From JANMDU01 sp043777675 (GTDB taxonomy: Bacteria; Pseudomonadota; Gammaproteobacteria; Burkholderiales; Burkholderiaceae_C): 55,983 nucleotides of DNA. The DNA is taken from assembly GCA_043777675.1 (NCBI GenBank), contig JAYWHR010000021.1, forward strand, positions 1-55,983, given 5' to 3'. The notes beneath the pieces were generated by a model. The model had not been told where the DNA came from, did not search any database, and saw nothing but the letters and a program-made list of their open reading frames with translations. Below are positions 17,417 through 25,011 of the stretch, piece after piece (position 1 is the stretch's first letter; each line of letters opens with the position of its first letter). Both the position numbers and the translations under genes were made by a program.

Positions 17417-18703
17417 TTAAGTCAGAGCAGCCGCCAGTGCAGACACATCTGTGTGTGCAATTAATTGCTGCTCGCCGCCACCTTCGCGAAGCGCTTTGAC
17501 AGCAACCTTGCCAACAACCAACTCATCCGCGCCAAAGATCAACGCGAACCGCGCCCCCGAGCCATCGGCCTTTTTAAATTGGCTTTTGAAGCTGCCCATG
17601 CCCTCAGCCGAGTTAGCCGGCGCATGCATCTGCACACTGATGCCCTGCCCGCGCAACGCCTGAATACATTTAATCGCCACTGGCAGCGAGGCCACATCAG
17701 GAATCACCGCATACGCATCCGGCGCAGGCTGCGGCACTTGCGCGCCATGCTCCTTGATGAGCTCGAGCACCCGCTCGACACCGAGCGCCCAGCCCACCGC
17801 AGGCGCAGCTTTGCCGCCAATCATCTCGATCAAATAGTCATAGCGCCCACCGCCGCAAATCGTGCCTTGAGCGCCCAGGCTGGTGGTGATGAACTCAAAT
17901 ACCGTGAGATTGTAATAATCCATCCCGCGCACCAAACGCGGATTGATCGTGAAAATGACGTTATTTGTCGTCAAAATAGCCTTAACTTGCGCGAAATGCG
18001 CCAAAGACGCTTCGCCAAGGCAATCGATCAACTTCGGCGCAGCGTTCACCATCTCCTGCATGGCCGGATTTTTTGTGTCCAAAATCCGCAGCGGGTTGGT
18101 GTGCAAGCGGCGCTTGGCCTCTTCGTCCATCACATCGGTGTGCTGCTCCAGATAGGCGATCAAAGCCGCCCGATGCGCTTTGCGTTCGTCGGGCTGGCCC
18201 AAGCTATTGAGCTCCAACCGTACATCTTTCAACCCCAATTCTTTCCACAATTGATCCGCAAGCAAAATCAACTCCGCATCCACCTCCGCGCCACCGAAGC
18301 CTAAAGCCTCTGCGCCAATTTGGTGAAACTGCCGATAACGCCCGCGCTGTGGCCGCTCATGGCGAAACATCGGGCCCATGTAATACAGGCGCTTGCCACC
18401 CTCATAAAGCATCGAATGCTCAGCCACCGCACGCACCACGCCCGCCGTATTTTCAGGCCGCAGCGTCAGCTTGTCGCCATTCAGCTTGTCTTCAAAGGAA
18501 TACATTTCCTTCTCAACAATATCGGTCACCTCGCCCAACCCGCGCACAAACAGCGGGGTCGGCTCCACAATCGGTGTGCGGATGTTGCGATAAGCATACC
18601 GAGCCATCAAGCCGCGCACCTTCTCTTCAAGCCACTCCCAACGCGCGGAATCCGGCGGAAGGATGTCGTTCATGCCTTTGATGGCAATTAGTTTTTCACT
18701 CAT
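17417..18703 (-). CDS. hisS: Histidyl-tRNA synthetase
   Basis: Class II aminoacyl-tRNA synthetase, 428 residues, that charges tRNA-His. Motif 1 region (RTPIVEPTPLFVRGLGEVTDIVEKEMYSF), motif 2 (LYYMGPMFRHERPQRGRYRQFHQ), the two histidine signatures (LVRGMDYYNLTVFEF and GGGRYDYL) and motif 3 (AVGWALGVERVLELI) are all present, with the C-terminal anticodon domain. It is the last gene of the ndk-rlmN-pilW-rodZ-ispG-hisS group but is separated from ispG by a toxin-antitoxin pair and a repeat copy directly abutting its start codon. Confidence 0.97.
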   Translation of the reverse strand: MSEKLIAIKGMNDILPPDSARWEWLEEKVRGLMARYAYRNIRTPIVEPTPLFVRGLGEVTDIVEKEMYSFEDKLNGDKLTLRPENTAGVVRAVAEHSMLYEGGKRLYYMGPMFRHERPQRGRYRQFHQIGAEALGFGGAEVDAELILLADQLWKELGLKDVRLELNSLGQPDERKAHRAALIAYLEQHTDVMDEEAKRRLHTNPLRILDTKNPAMQEMVNAAPKLIDCLGEASLAHFAQVKAILTTNNVIFTINPRLVRGMDYYNLTVFEFITTSLGAQGTICGGGRYDYLIEMIGGKAAPAVGWALGVERVLELIKEHGAQVPQPAPDAYAVIPDVASLPVAIKCIQALRGQGISVQMHAPANSAEGMGSFKSQFKKADGSGARFALIFGADELVVGKVAVKALREGGGEQQLIAHTDVSALAAALT

Positions 18704-18741
18704 AATTTAATAGCGCTTTGCGCAGATAATATGCCGGCTAG
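18704..18741 (-). repeat. TAGCCGGC dispersed repeat, copy 4
   Basis: Read on the minus strand: CTAGCCGGCATATTATCTGC, then GCAAAGCGCTATTAAATT. It occupies the gap between the DUF5615 gene and hisS, ending directly at the hisS start codon, so it forms the 5' untranslated leader of hisS and may displace its ribosome site. Confidence 0.82.
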
Positions 18742-18762
18742 CGGCTGCTTTCTCTTAAATTT

Positions 18763-19083
18763 CTACAATTGGACTTGCACAAAAGACTGAGGTATAAACT
18801 CTTCCAGGGTCTTTAGCAATATCGGAACCAGAGGCAGAAAACTCTCCAGCTTATTACTACCTGCAATCAAGATAATCACGCCCATGGGTAGCTCAGCATG
18901 ATTTTGTTGGTATTCCATATTTTGATCGCCAGTGATCAAAACATCAAAATCACTGGCTGCTGCGGCAAGTAATTTGCCGTTAGCCAAGCCGCTGAAGCCC
19001 ACTTGCTGCACGGTTCGTACGAAATGGCTTTCTAGCAAAAATCCCAGTTTTCTGGGCAAAGACTCATCAAGCAGGATGCGCAT
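18763..19083 (-). CDS. DUF5615 PIN-like toxin-type protein
   Basis: 106 residues from the ATG at 19083 (MRILLDESLPRKLG); four codons more are possible at 19095. DUF5615 proteins are small PIN-like domains with N-terminal LxDExLP and central ITxD/H motifs; here LLDESLP and FDVLITGDQNMEYQQN are clear. It follows and overlaps a DUF433 gene, the usual partner, so the pair is a presumed toxin-antitoxin module. The predicted activity, RNA cleavage, is inferred from the fold and not shown by sequence. The pair interrupts the otherwise conserved ispG-hisS order. Confidence 0.85.
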   Translation of the reverse strand: MRILLDESLPRKLGFLLESHFVRTVQQVGFSGLANGKLLAAAASDFDVLITGDQNMEYQQNHAELPMGVIILIAGSNKLESFLPLVPILLKTLEEFIPQSFVQVQL

Positions 19084-19297
19084 GGCAGGCAGCAAATTTG
19101 GCTTGCTCTAGCGAAGCAATAACTTGGGTGCGACTGACCGAAGGGTACTCGTCCAAAAATGCATCAATGGTTTCGCCAGTTTCAAGATACTCAAACAAAA
19201 TACGAAACGGGACGCGCGTTCCCGAGAACACAGGCGTTCCACGCAGAATATCGGGCTTTGACCAGACGGCTGGGACTGTTGACGATGCTTCCATCAT
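19067..19297 (-). CDS. DUF433 antitoxin-type protein
   Basis: 76 residues with a full DUF433 domain: DILRGTPVFSGTRVPFRILF followed by EYLETGETIDAFLDEYP and SVSRTQVIASLE. DUF433 is a helix-turn-helix-like domain usually paired with DUF5615 as the antitoxin. Two ATGs are adjacent (19297 and 19294). The predicted -10 TACAAT lies only a few bases upstream, with no ribosome site, so translation may be leaderless. The 3' end overlaps the toxin start by 17 bp. Confidence 0.85.
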   Translation of the reverse strand: MMEASSTVPAVWSKPDILRGTPVFSGTRVPFRILFEYLETGETIDAFLDEYPSVSRTQVIASLEQAKFAACHAHPA

Positions 19298-19300
19298 TTC

Positions 19301-19328
19301 ATTGTACGACTGGTTTTTTTCAATTCAA
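19301..19328 (-). promoter_or_regulatory. Predicted promoter of the DUF433/DUF5615 pair
   Basis: On the minus strand TTGAAT (19328-19323), 16-bp spacer, TACAAT (19306-19301). The -35 box lies inside the 3' end of ispG and the -10 box just before the DUF433 start. Confidence 0.5.
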
Positions 19329-20629
19329 ACCTTTTCCGCCACTTGCCCAAACCGCTTCTCAATATACTCATCCACCAACTTATGAAACTCCTGCACGATG
19401 TTGTCGCCGCGCAGGGTGAGTGCCTTTTGGCCGTCGATGAAGACCGGGGCGGCGGGTGACTCGCCTGTGCCAGGCAGGCTGATACCAATGTCGGCGTGTT
19501 TGCTCTCACCGGGGCCGTTGACGATGCAGCCCATGACCGCCACTTTGAGATGCTCTACGCCGGGATACTTGGTTTTCCAAATCGGCATTTGCATGCGCAG
19601 ATAATCGTCAATTTCCTTGGCGAGTACTTGGAATGTGGTGCTCGTGGTGCGACCGCAACCTGGGCAAGCTGTGACGCTGGGCACAAACCTTCTGAGCCCC
19701 AGCGATTGCAGGATTTCAGAGGCGATGACAACTTCTTGGGTGCGACTCTCGCCCGGCTGGGGCGTGAGGCTCACGCGGATCGTGTCGCCGATGCCTTCTT
19801 GGAGCAAGATGCCCATCGCTATAGCTGAGGCGACGGTACCTTTCGTACCCATGCCAGCTTCAGTCAACCCTAGGTGCAGCGGATAGTTGCAGCGCTTGGC
19901 CAGCTCGCGATACACGGCGATCAAATCTTGTACGCCTGAGACTTTGCAACTGAGCAGCACTTGACCGGGTGCCATGCCCATTTTGACGGCGAGATCAGCA
20001 GATTCTGTAGCCGAGGTGAGCAGCGCTTCATACATCACCTGCTTGGCATCCCAAGGCTTGACGCGTTGGCTGTTGATGTCCATCAAATGCGCGAGCAAAT
20101 CTTGATCAAGGCTGCCCCAATTCACACCTATGCGCACGGGCTTGTCCCACTTCAAGGCGGCTTCGATCATTTGGCCGAATTGCTTGTCTTTCTTGTCGCC
20201 CTTACCCACATTGCCGGGATTAATGCGGTATTTACTCAAGGCTTCGGCGCAGGCAGGCTCATCGGTCAACAAACGGTGACCGTTGTAATGAAAATCGCCC
20301 ACCAGCGGCACATCGATGCCCATGCGATCAAGCTGTTCGCGGATGTAGGGCACTTGTTTGGCAGCTTCGGGAGTGTTCACCGTGATGCGCACGATCTCAG
20401 AGCCAGCAAGCGCCAATTCTTTGACTTGAATCGCTGTGCTAATTGCGTCTTCAGTATCGGTATTCGTCATGCTCTGCACGCGCACTGGCGCATCGCCGCC
20501 CACGGTGACCACGCGTTGCCCCCAAACGATACGCGCTTGCAGACTGCGGCGCGGCGCGGGCAATGACTCGGGGATCTGATACCCGATTTCAGGTTTGATT
20601 TGACAAGGCTCTAGCATCGCAAATTCCAA
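19325..20629 (-). CDS. ispG: 4-hydroxy-3-methylbut-2-enyl-diphosphate synthase
   Basis: 434-residue iron-sulfur enzyme of the MEP isoprenoid pathway that converts MEcPP to HMBPP using flavodoxin or ferredoxin electrons. The N-terminal barrel (VRVQSMTNTDTEDAISTAIQ, VGDFHYNGH, RINPGNVGKGDKK, RIGVNWGSLDQDLLAHLMD) and the C-terminal cluster domain with SVTACPGCGRTTSTTFQ and AVMGCIVNGPGESKHADIG, holding the three cluster cysteines, are intact. Length is standard for proteobacteria. It starts 4 bp after rodZ ends, so the two are co-transcribed. Confidence 0.97.
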   Translation of the reverse strand: MEFAMLEPCQIKPEIGYQIPESLPAPRRSLQARIVWGQRVVTVGGDAPVRVQSMTNTDTEDAISTAIQVKELALAGSEIVRITVNTPEAAKQVPYIREQLDRMGIDVPLVGDFHYNGHRLLTDEPACAEALSKYRINPGNVGKGDKKDKQFGQMIEAALKWDKPVRIGVNWGSLDQDLLAHLMDINSQRVKPWDAKQVMYEALLTSATESADLAVKMGMAPGQVLLSCKVSGVQDLIAVYRELAKRCNYPLHLGLTEAGMGTKGTVASAIAMGILLQEGIGDTIRVSLTPQPGESRTQEVVIASEILQSLGLRRFVPSVTACPGCGRTTSTTFQVLAKEIDDYLRMQMPIWKTKYPGVEHLKVAVMGCIVNGPGESKHADIGISLPGTGESPAAPVFIDGQKALTLRGDNIVQEFHKLVDEYIEKRFGQVAEKV

Positions 20630-20632
20630 TCG

Positions 20633-21604
20633 TTACTTCACTTGAAATCGCGCCACAGCATCTTTGCTTGAGACGGGTGCGAGATCAAAAGCCTTATCGC
20701 GCACAATGACTTGGGTGAGATTCGAACGCCCAACGATCACGCTGTAGGGAAGCTTCCCCGCCGAAGATCCCACGCCTGCTTTCTCACCGTTTTGCAATGT
20801 GCGCTGCAAGATAATTCTTCCTGCCGCATCTCGTACCTCAACCCAAGTCTCACCCGTCGCAGCGAAAATGATCACGCTATCTGCCGGCACCGGCGTGTCA
20901 CTCGTCGCAGTCGCGCTCACGGTGAGTGTCGGGCTGCTAACATTTGGTGTCGATAGCGATGGTGTAACCGCTAAAGTCGGTGATGTCACTGGGTTCGTGG
21001 TCGAGCTTGCGCTGACGACATTGGTGGCGGCCTCGTTGGCTTTCTCTACCGGCACGGAGAGCACATTAGCAGGGCTGCCCATCGAGACGCCCGCATTGCC
21101 GGCCTGCGCTGATGTTGGCGCAGCCGAGTTGGTGCTCGCCGAGCGAGATACAAAATCAGGAAACAATATCAGCACGATAGCAGCCAAGAGCAGCGCCAAA
21201 ACACCCAGAACAACTGGACGACTGAGATTTGCCAAGGCAGACGGTGCTGGGCCATCCGATCGTGTGCGAAACGAAACATTCATGCCTGTCTCAGCCGGAT
21301 TGAGCACACGCGTATTGAGCTGGGGGAGCTTGGCTAAAACTGGCGCTGGATCTATCTTCAATGCGCGGCAAACGCTTGAAGCCAACGCACGCACAAACAC
21401 AGCATCCGGCAGCTCTTCTAACCGATCAGCCTCCAAAGCTTCGAGCTTTTTGACAGGCACTTTGAGCGCTACGGCCAGCGTTGCCACATGCAAGCCCTGC
21501 GCCTCCCGCGCCTCGAACATCAGTTGTCCGGCCGTTTTAGAGGCATCCATTGCTGCTTGCGCCGTATCCGCAAAACGAACCGGCAACTCCTGCTCACTCA
21601 TCAA
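20633..21604 (-). CDS. rodZ: Cytoskeleton protein RodZ-like (HTH plus DUF4115)
   Basis: 323 residues. N-terminal cytoplasmic helix-turn-helix domain (about 25-90; LMFEAREAQGLHVATLAVAL then KVPVKKLEALE), one membrane helix (about 128-150; PVVLGVLALLLAAIVLILF), a low-complexity Ser/Thr/Ala/Val-rich periplasmic linker (150-235), and a C-terminal DUF4115 beta domain (about 240-323; GETWVEVRDAAGRIILQRTL). RodZ binds MreB and supports rod shape. It overlaps pilW by 11 bp and precedes ispG, the usual order. The linker is long, as is common. Confidence 0.92.
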   Translation of the reverse strand: MMSEQELPVRFADTAQAAMDASKTAGQLMFEAREAQGLHVATLAVALKVPVKKLEALEADRLEELPDAVFVRALASSVCRALKIDPAPVLAKLPQLNTRVLNPAETGMNVSFRTRSDGPAPSALANLSRPVVLGVLALLLAAIVLILFPDFVSRSASTNSAAPTSAQAGNAGVSMGSPANVLSVPVEKANEAATNVVSASSTTNPVTSPTLAVTPSLSTPNVSSPTLTVSATATSDTPVPADSVIIFAATGETWVEVRDAAGRIILQRTLQNGEKAGVGSSAGKLPYSVIVGRSNLTQVIVRDKAFDLAPVSSKDAVARFQVK

Positions 21605-22424
21605 ATGCCCCTCGATCTAAAGACGTTAGTTCTCTGGATTGCGGATAGCGGCGGCGCAGTTGCGTCGTCAACTGTTGCACCGCTTCGGTATTGCCCAGCT
21701 TTCGCTCAATTTTGATACCCAACCAGAGCGTTTCTGAGTTAGACAACTCACCATTGTTTAAGCGGCGTGCATAAAACTGCGAGCGCTGCAACTCGTTGCG
21801 CAGGAAAAGTAAATTGGCTAGGTTGTAGCCAGAAATCGGATTGGTTGCATCTAACTCATAGGAGCGCGCAAAGCTACGTTCTGCAAGCTCGCTTTTCCCA
21901 GCTGCCAATTCGCAAATGCCGCGCGTCATGTACGTTTTAGATTGACCGTTGTACAAAGGCACCGCATTAGCTTGCGTGAACATGGCAATCGATTCGTCGT
22001 ATCTGCGCTGTTGGCACAGCATCCAAGCGTAGTTGTGCATCGCATCGGCATCTTTTGGATTGATCTGCAGGGCGCGACGGAAGCTGTCTTCGGCTTGGCG
22101 GTTATCTCCAAGGCGCATGTAGACCATGCCGCGCAAATTGAAAGCTTCGCCGTAGTTGGGATCAGCCTGCAAGGAGAGCTTGAGCTCATCTAAAGCAATG
22201 GTCGTTTTGCCTTCGCTGAAATAGCCGCTTGCCAGCTCCAAGCGAGTGCGGGCGCGTTTGCGCGATTCAGGCTCATCGGATTCGGTGATCACGTTATCAA
22301 CAGGGTTTGCACCGCTTCTGCCTGCAGGCCCAGCAACACAACCGGCCAGCCCTAAGAAACCGACCAGCAAGGCTAGCAACACGATCCAGCGCAAGGGCTG
22401 CAAACTGAATTTTATGAACGGCAT
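21594..22424 (-). CDS. pilW: Type IV pilus biogenesis/stability lipoprotein PilW (PilF)
   Basis: 276-residue outer-membrane lipoprotein. A signal peptide ends at the lipobox FLGLAGC (Cys29). The rest is built of tetratricopeptide repeats, for example YGEAFNLRGMVYMRLGDNRQ, AEDSFRRALQINPKDADAMH and NYAWMLCQQRRYDESIAMF. PilW/PilF is the pilotin that takes the secretin PilQ to the outer membrane. It sits between rlmN and rodZ as in most beta- and gammaproteobacteria. Confidence 0.94.
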   Translation of the reverse strand: MPFIKFSLQPLRWIVLLALLVGFLGLAGCVAGPAGRSGANPVDNVITESDEPESRKRARTRLELASGYFSEGKTTIALDELKLSLQADPNYGEAFNLRGMVYMRLGDNRQAEDSFRRALQINPKDADAMHNYAWMLCQQRRYDESIAMFTQANAVPLYNGQSKTYMTRGICELAAGKSELAERSFARSYELDATNPISGYNLANLLFLRNELQRSQFYARRLNNGELSNSETLWLGIKIERKLGNTEAVQQLTTQLRRRYPQSRELTSLDRGAFDE

Positions 22425-22468
22425 GCTTGTCTCTTCCTTTGTTACTACAGGCTACAAACAAAGCATTT

Positions 22469-23596
22469 TCATGCGTTTTGCTTTTGCATCATCACCACAC
22501 GCCGCTTGAGCATCCGCTCAGAGGCGGCTGTACGGTCTTGCACATCCCCTGCGAGCTGGCCGCAAGCGGCATCGATATCATCGCCGCGTGTTTTGCGCAC
22601 AGTGGTGACAATACCCGCATCTTGCAGGATTTTCGCAAAGTCTGCTACAACTTTTGGAGCAGAGCATACCAGCCCGCTTTGCGGGAAGGGGTTAAACGGG
22701 ATCAAATTGAATTTCACAGGCAATTTGACGCTTTTCACCAAGGCAGCCAGCTGCATGGCCTGCTCTGGGGAATCGTTGACGCCAGCGAGCATGCAATATT
22801 CCATCGTGATGAAATCTCGCGGTGCGGCTTGCAGATAACGCTCACAGGCGGCCAGCAGCTCTTGCAAGGGGTATTTGCGATTCAGCGGCACGAGATCGTC
22901 GCGCAACAAATCCGTCGGAGCGTGGAGCGATACAGCCAGCGCCACCGGGCAATCTTGCGCGAGTTTGTCGATCATCGGCACCACGCCGGAGGTAGACACG
23001 GTGACTCGGCGACGCGAGAGGCCATAGCCATGATCTGAGAGCATGGTGCGCAGCGCGGGCACCAGCGCTGTGTAATTTTGCAGTGGCTCGCCCATGCCCA
23101 TCATCACCACGTTAGAGATGACTCGTTCATCGTTGCCGCCCTGCTCGATTTTGAGCTTGCGAATGGTGTGCTCGGCAAACCACAGCTGAGCAATGATCTC
23201 GCCGGTGGTGAGGTTGCGCGAGAAACCTTGGTGCCCTGTGGAGCAGAAGCGGCAGCCCACGGCGCAGCCCGCTTGGGAAGAAATGCAAAGCGTGTTGCGA
23301 TCTTTTTCGGGAATAAACACGGCTTCCACCGCATCGCCATGGCCCACATCAAACAACCATTTGATCGTGCCATCACTCGACTTTTGCTCAGTGAGCACTT
23401 TTAGGGGAGATACGTGAGCGATACCCGTGAGCTTGTCGCGCAGGGATTTGGCCAGATCGCTCATTTGCGCGAAATCGGAGGCGCCTTTTTGATGAATCCA
23501 GCGGTAAAGCTGCTTGGCGCGGAAGGCTTTTTCGCCCAGCCCTTCGCAAAAAACGGTCAACCCGTCGAGATCGTAATCAAGCAGGTTGACCGTCAT
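22469..23596 (-). CDS. rlmN: Dual-specificity RNA methyltransferase RlmN
   Basis: 375-residue radical-SAM enzyme that methylates C2 of A2503 in 23S rRNA and A37 in some tRNAs. The radical-SAM triad is in SSQAGCAVGCRFCSTG (CxxxCxxC) and the methyl-carrying cysteine in DIDAACGQLAG near the C-terminus, with the second catalytic cysteine in EYCMLAGVNDS as in the family. GEPLQNY and ALSLHAP SAM-binding segments are present. It lies 44 bp before pilW and follows ndk after a gap filled by a repeat copy. Confidence 0.97.
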   Translation of the reverse strand: MTVNLLDYDLDGLTVFCEGLGEKAFRAKQLYRWIHQKGASDFAQMSDLAKSLRDKLTGIAHVSPLKVLTEQKSSDGTIKWLFDVGHGDAVEAVFIPEKDRNTLCISSQAGCAVGCRFCSTGHQGFSRNLTTGEIIAQLWFAEHTIRKLKIEQGGNDERVISNVVMMGMGEPLQNYTALVPALRTMLSDHGYGLSRRRVTVSTSGVVPMIDKLAQDCPVALAVSLHAPTDLLRDDLVPLNRKYPLQELLAACERYLQAAPRDFITMEYCMLAGVNDSPEQAMQLAALVKSVKLPVKFNLIPFNPFPQSGLVCSAPKVVADFAKILQDAGIVTTVRKTRGDDIDAACGQLAGDVQDRTAASERMLKRRVVMMQKQNA

Positions 23597-23627
23597 TTTT
23601 CGGGTCTATTTAAAGCGTTTTCAGTAC

Positions 23628-23670
23628 TTAGCCGGCACAGAATCTGCGTGGAATGCTATTGATTTAATAG
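23628..23670 (+). repeat. TAGCCGGC dispersed repeat, copy 5
   Basis: TTAGCCGGCACAGAATCTGC, then GTGGAAT and GCTATTGATTTAATAG. It fills the 97-bp gap between ndk and rlmN, and its left flank TTTTCAGTACT is shared with copies 7, 10 and 12. It separates two genes that are otherwise tightly grouped. Confidence 0.85.
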
Positions 23671-23693
23671 TACGCAGTTCTTCAGTGCAGAGC

Positions 23694-24119
23694 TTAGCGT
23701 GAATAAACATTCAGGCCGGCAAAGAAGAAGGCGATTTCTACAGCGGCCGTTTCGGCAGCATCAGAGCCATGCACAGCGTTGGCATCAATACTGTCTGCAA
23801 AATCTGCGCGGATCGTGCCTGCAGCTGCTTTCTTAGGATCAGTTGCGCCCATCAGATCACGGTTTTTCAAAATCGCGCCTTCACCTTCAAGGGCTTGGAT
23901 CATGACAGGGCCAGAGATCATGAAAGTTACGAGGTCGTTGAAGAAAGGGCGAGCCTTGTGAACGCCATAAAACTGCTCTGCTTCGCCGCGCGAGAGATGC
24001 ACCATCTTGGCAGCAATCACTTTGAGGCCAGCCGCTTCAAAACGAGCGTAGATCTGACCGATCACGTTTTTAGCAACTGCGTCAGGTTTGATGATGGAGA
24101 GGGTGCGTTCGATAGCCAT
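23694..24119 (-). CDS. ndk: Nucleoside diphosphate kinase
   Basis: 141-residue enzyme that transfers the gamma phosphate between nucleoside triphosphates and diphosphates through a phosphohistidine. ERTLSIIKPDAV at the start, KMVHLSRGEAEQFY, SGPVMIQALEGEGAI and the active-site NAVHGSD (His117 region) are all present, with family-standard length. It heads the ndk-rlmN-pilW-rodZ-ispG-hisS group. Confidence 0.98.
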   Translation of the reverse strand: MAIERTLSIIKPDAVAKNVIGQIYARFEAAGLKVIAAKMVHLSRGEAEQFYGVHKARPFFNDLVTFMISGPVMIQALEGEGAILKNRDLMGATDPKKAAAGTIRADFADSIDANAVHGSDAAETAAVEIAFFFAGLNVYSR

Positions 24120-24138
24120 GGTTTTCTTTCAGTGAAGC

Positions 24139-24168
24139 AATATAAAAATTAGAAAATTTGAGAGCCAA
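24139..24168 (-). promoter_or_regulatory. Predicted ndk promoter
   Basis: Minus strand TTGGCT (24168-24163), 18-bp spacer, TATATT (24144-24139), about 20 bp before the ndk start codon. Sequence-based prediction only. Confidence 0.4.
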
Positions 24169-24238
24169 AATCCGTATAAACCCGAATTCCAGCAAAGCCT
24201 ACGATTTTAGCCCAGTTTGGTGACGCTACCACGCGCGC

Positions 24239-24646
24239 CTAGACTGCGCTCACGATATCCGTGAAAGCGAAATCCTCGCCTTTGTAGAGCAAGGGAATGC
24301 CACGCGATTTGGCCAGTGCGTAGCTGAATAAATCGCCGAAATTGAGCTGGGCTTTGTGGCCGCTGCCTTTTCCGTAAAAAGTGAACGCGACATATGCGGT
24401 GTCAATTTCCGCAACATTTGGCGGACACAACTCTATGCCCGATTTTTTGATGAAAACATCCAACTCTTGGACATCGCCATGACTTTTTCGGCTGTACAAA
24501 ACAATCCGAGCCTCCAAGAGCGAAGCGGTAGACAGCAGTGCGCGATCAGATGTCGCTAGTCTATTGACCCAAACCTCATAGCCAGGCTCTTCGAGTGCAG
24601 CTGCTATCAAGATCGAGGTGTCCACTGCAATCACATCATTTTTCAT
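24239..24646 (-). CDS. vapC: Type II toxin VapC, PIN-domain ribonuclease
   Basis: 135-residue PIN-domain protein. Acidic metal-binding residues appear in the usual places: Asp in IAVDTSILIA, Glu in ASLLEARIVL, Asp in LNFGDLFSYALA and Asp in FAFTDIVSAV. VapC toxins cleave tRNA or rRNA. Its ATG overlaps the antitoxin stop as ATGA (24646-24643), the standard order. LLYKGEDF near the end groups it with the VapC at 30175 (LLFKGSDF), so these two are related. Confidence 0.92.
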   Translation of the reverse strand: MKNDVIAVDTSILIAAALEEPGYEVWVNRLATSDRALLSTASLLEARIVLYSRKSHGDVQELDVFIKKSGIELCPPNVAEIDTAYVAFTFYGKGSGHKAQLNFGDLFSYALAKSRGIPLLYKGEDFAFTDIVSAV

Positions 24647-24912
24647 ATCGGCAATCCGTTTTCATCCCACTCCAGAGGATCGGCTGCGTTCGCTCTGACG
24701 GGCGTCTGATGCATTCTTGCCAACACGGCCAGCATGTCTTCGCGCCTCTGCGCTTTGCGCCTTGCATCGCTAGGTATTTCGCTAGAGGCAGACAAATTGA
24801 GAGTCAAAGCATCCAATGCTCGCTCTACTGCCGCTGTCTTGCTGGTATTCAGCGTGGCGGCAAGCCATTCAATCTTCCGAACAACCACAGGATTTGCTAT
24901 TTGTACAGCCAT
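24643..24912 (-). CDS. vapB: Type II antitoxin VapB
   Basis: 89 residues from the ATG at 24912 (MAVQIANPVVVRKIEWLAAT), preceded by GGAGAG about 7 bp upstream; a TTG five codons earlier is less likely. The start resembles VapB proteins of the PSK-type transcription factor family with a ribbon-helix-helix DNA-binding N-terminus; the C-terminal DPLEWDENGLPI tail probably wraps the toxin. The pair is likely autoregulated at the palindrome just upstream. Confidence 0.88.
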   Translation of the reverse strand: MAVQIANPVVVRKIEWLAATLNTSKTAAVERALDALTLNLSASSEIPSDARRKAQRREDMLAVLARMHQTPVRANAADPLEWDENGLPI

Positions 24913-24935
24913 GACGACTCTCCGCAAAAAATTAG

Positions 24936-24975
24936 TATTGATTATATTTTAATCAATATCCATTTAAAAAGTCAA
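24936..24975 (-). promoter_or_regulatory. Operator-like palindrome and promoter of vapBC
   Basis: Arms TATTGATTA (24936-24944) and TAATCAATA (24950-24958) form a perfect 9-bp inverted repeat with a 5-bp loop. On the minus strand TTGACT (24975-24970) is a plausible -35 whose -10 falls within the palindrome, so a repressor bound there would block transcription. This fits conditional autoregulation by VapBC. Confidence 0.55.
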
Positions 24976-25011
24976 GCGACAACAAGCACTTACGCTTTCA
25001 AGCCCATTGCA

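Noticed and set aside
17465..18304. 279-codon open frame on the plus strand
   Set aside because: Antisense to hisS; no family features, no ribosome site, shadow composition.
22427..23038. 203-codon plus-strand frame over rlmN
   Set aside because: Antisense to the radical-SAM gene, whose motifs are intact.
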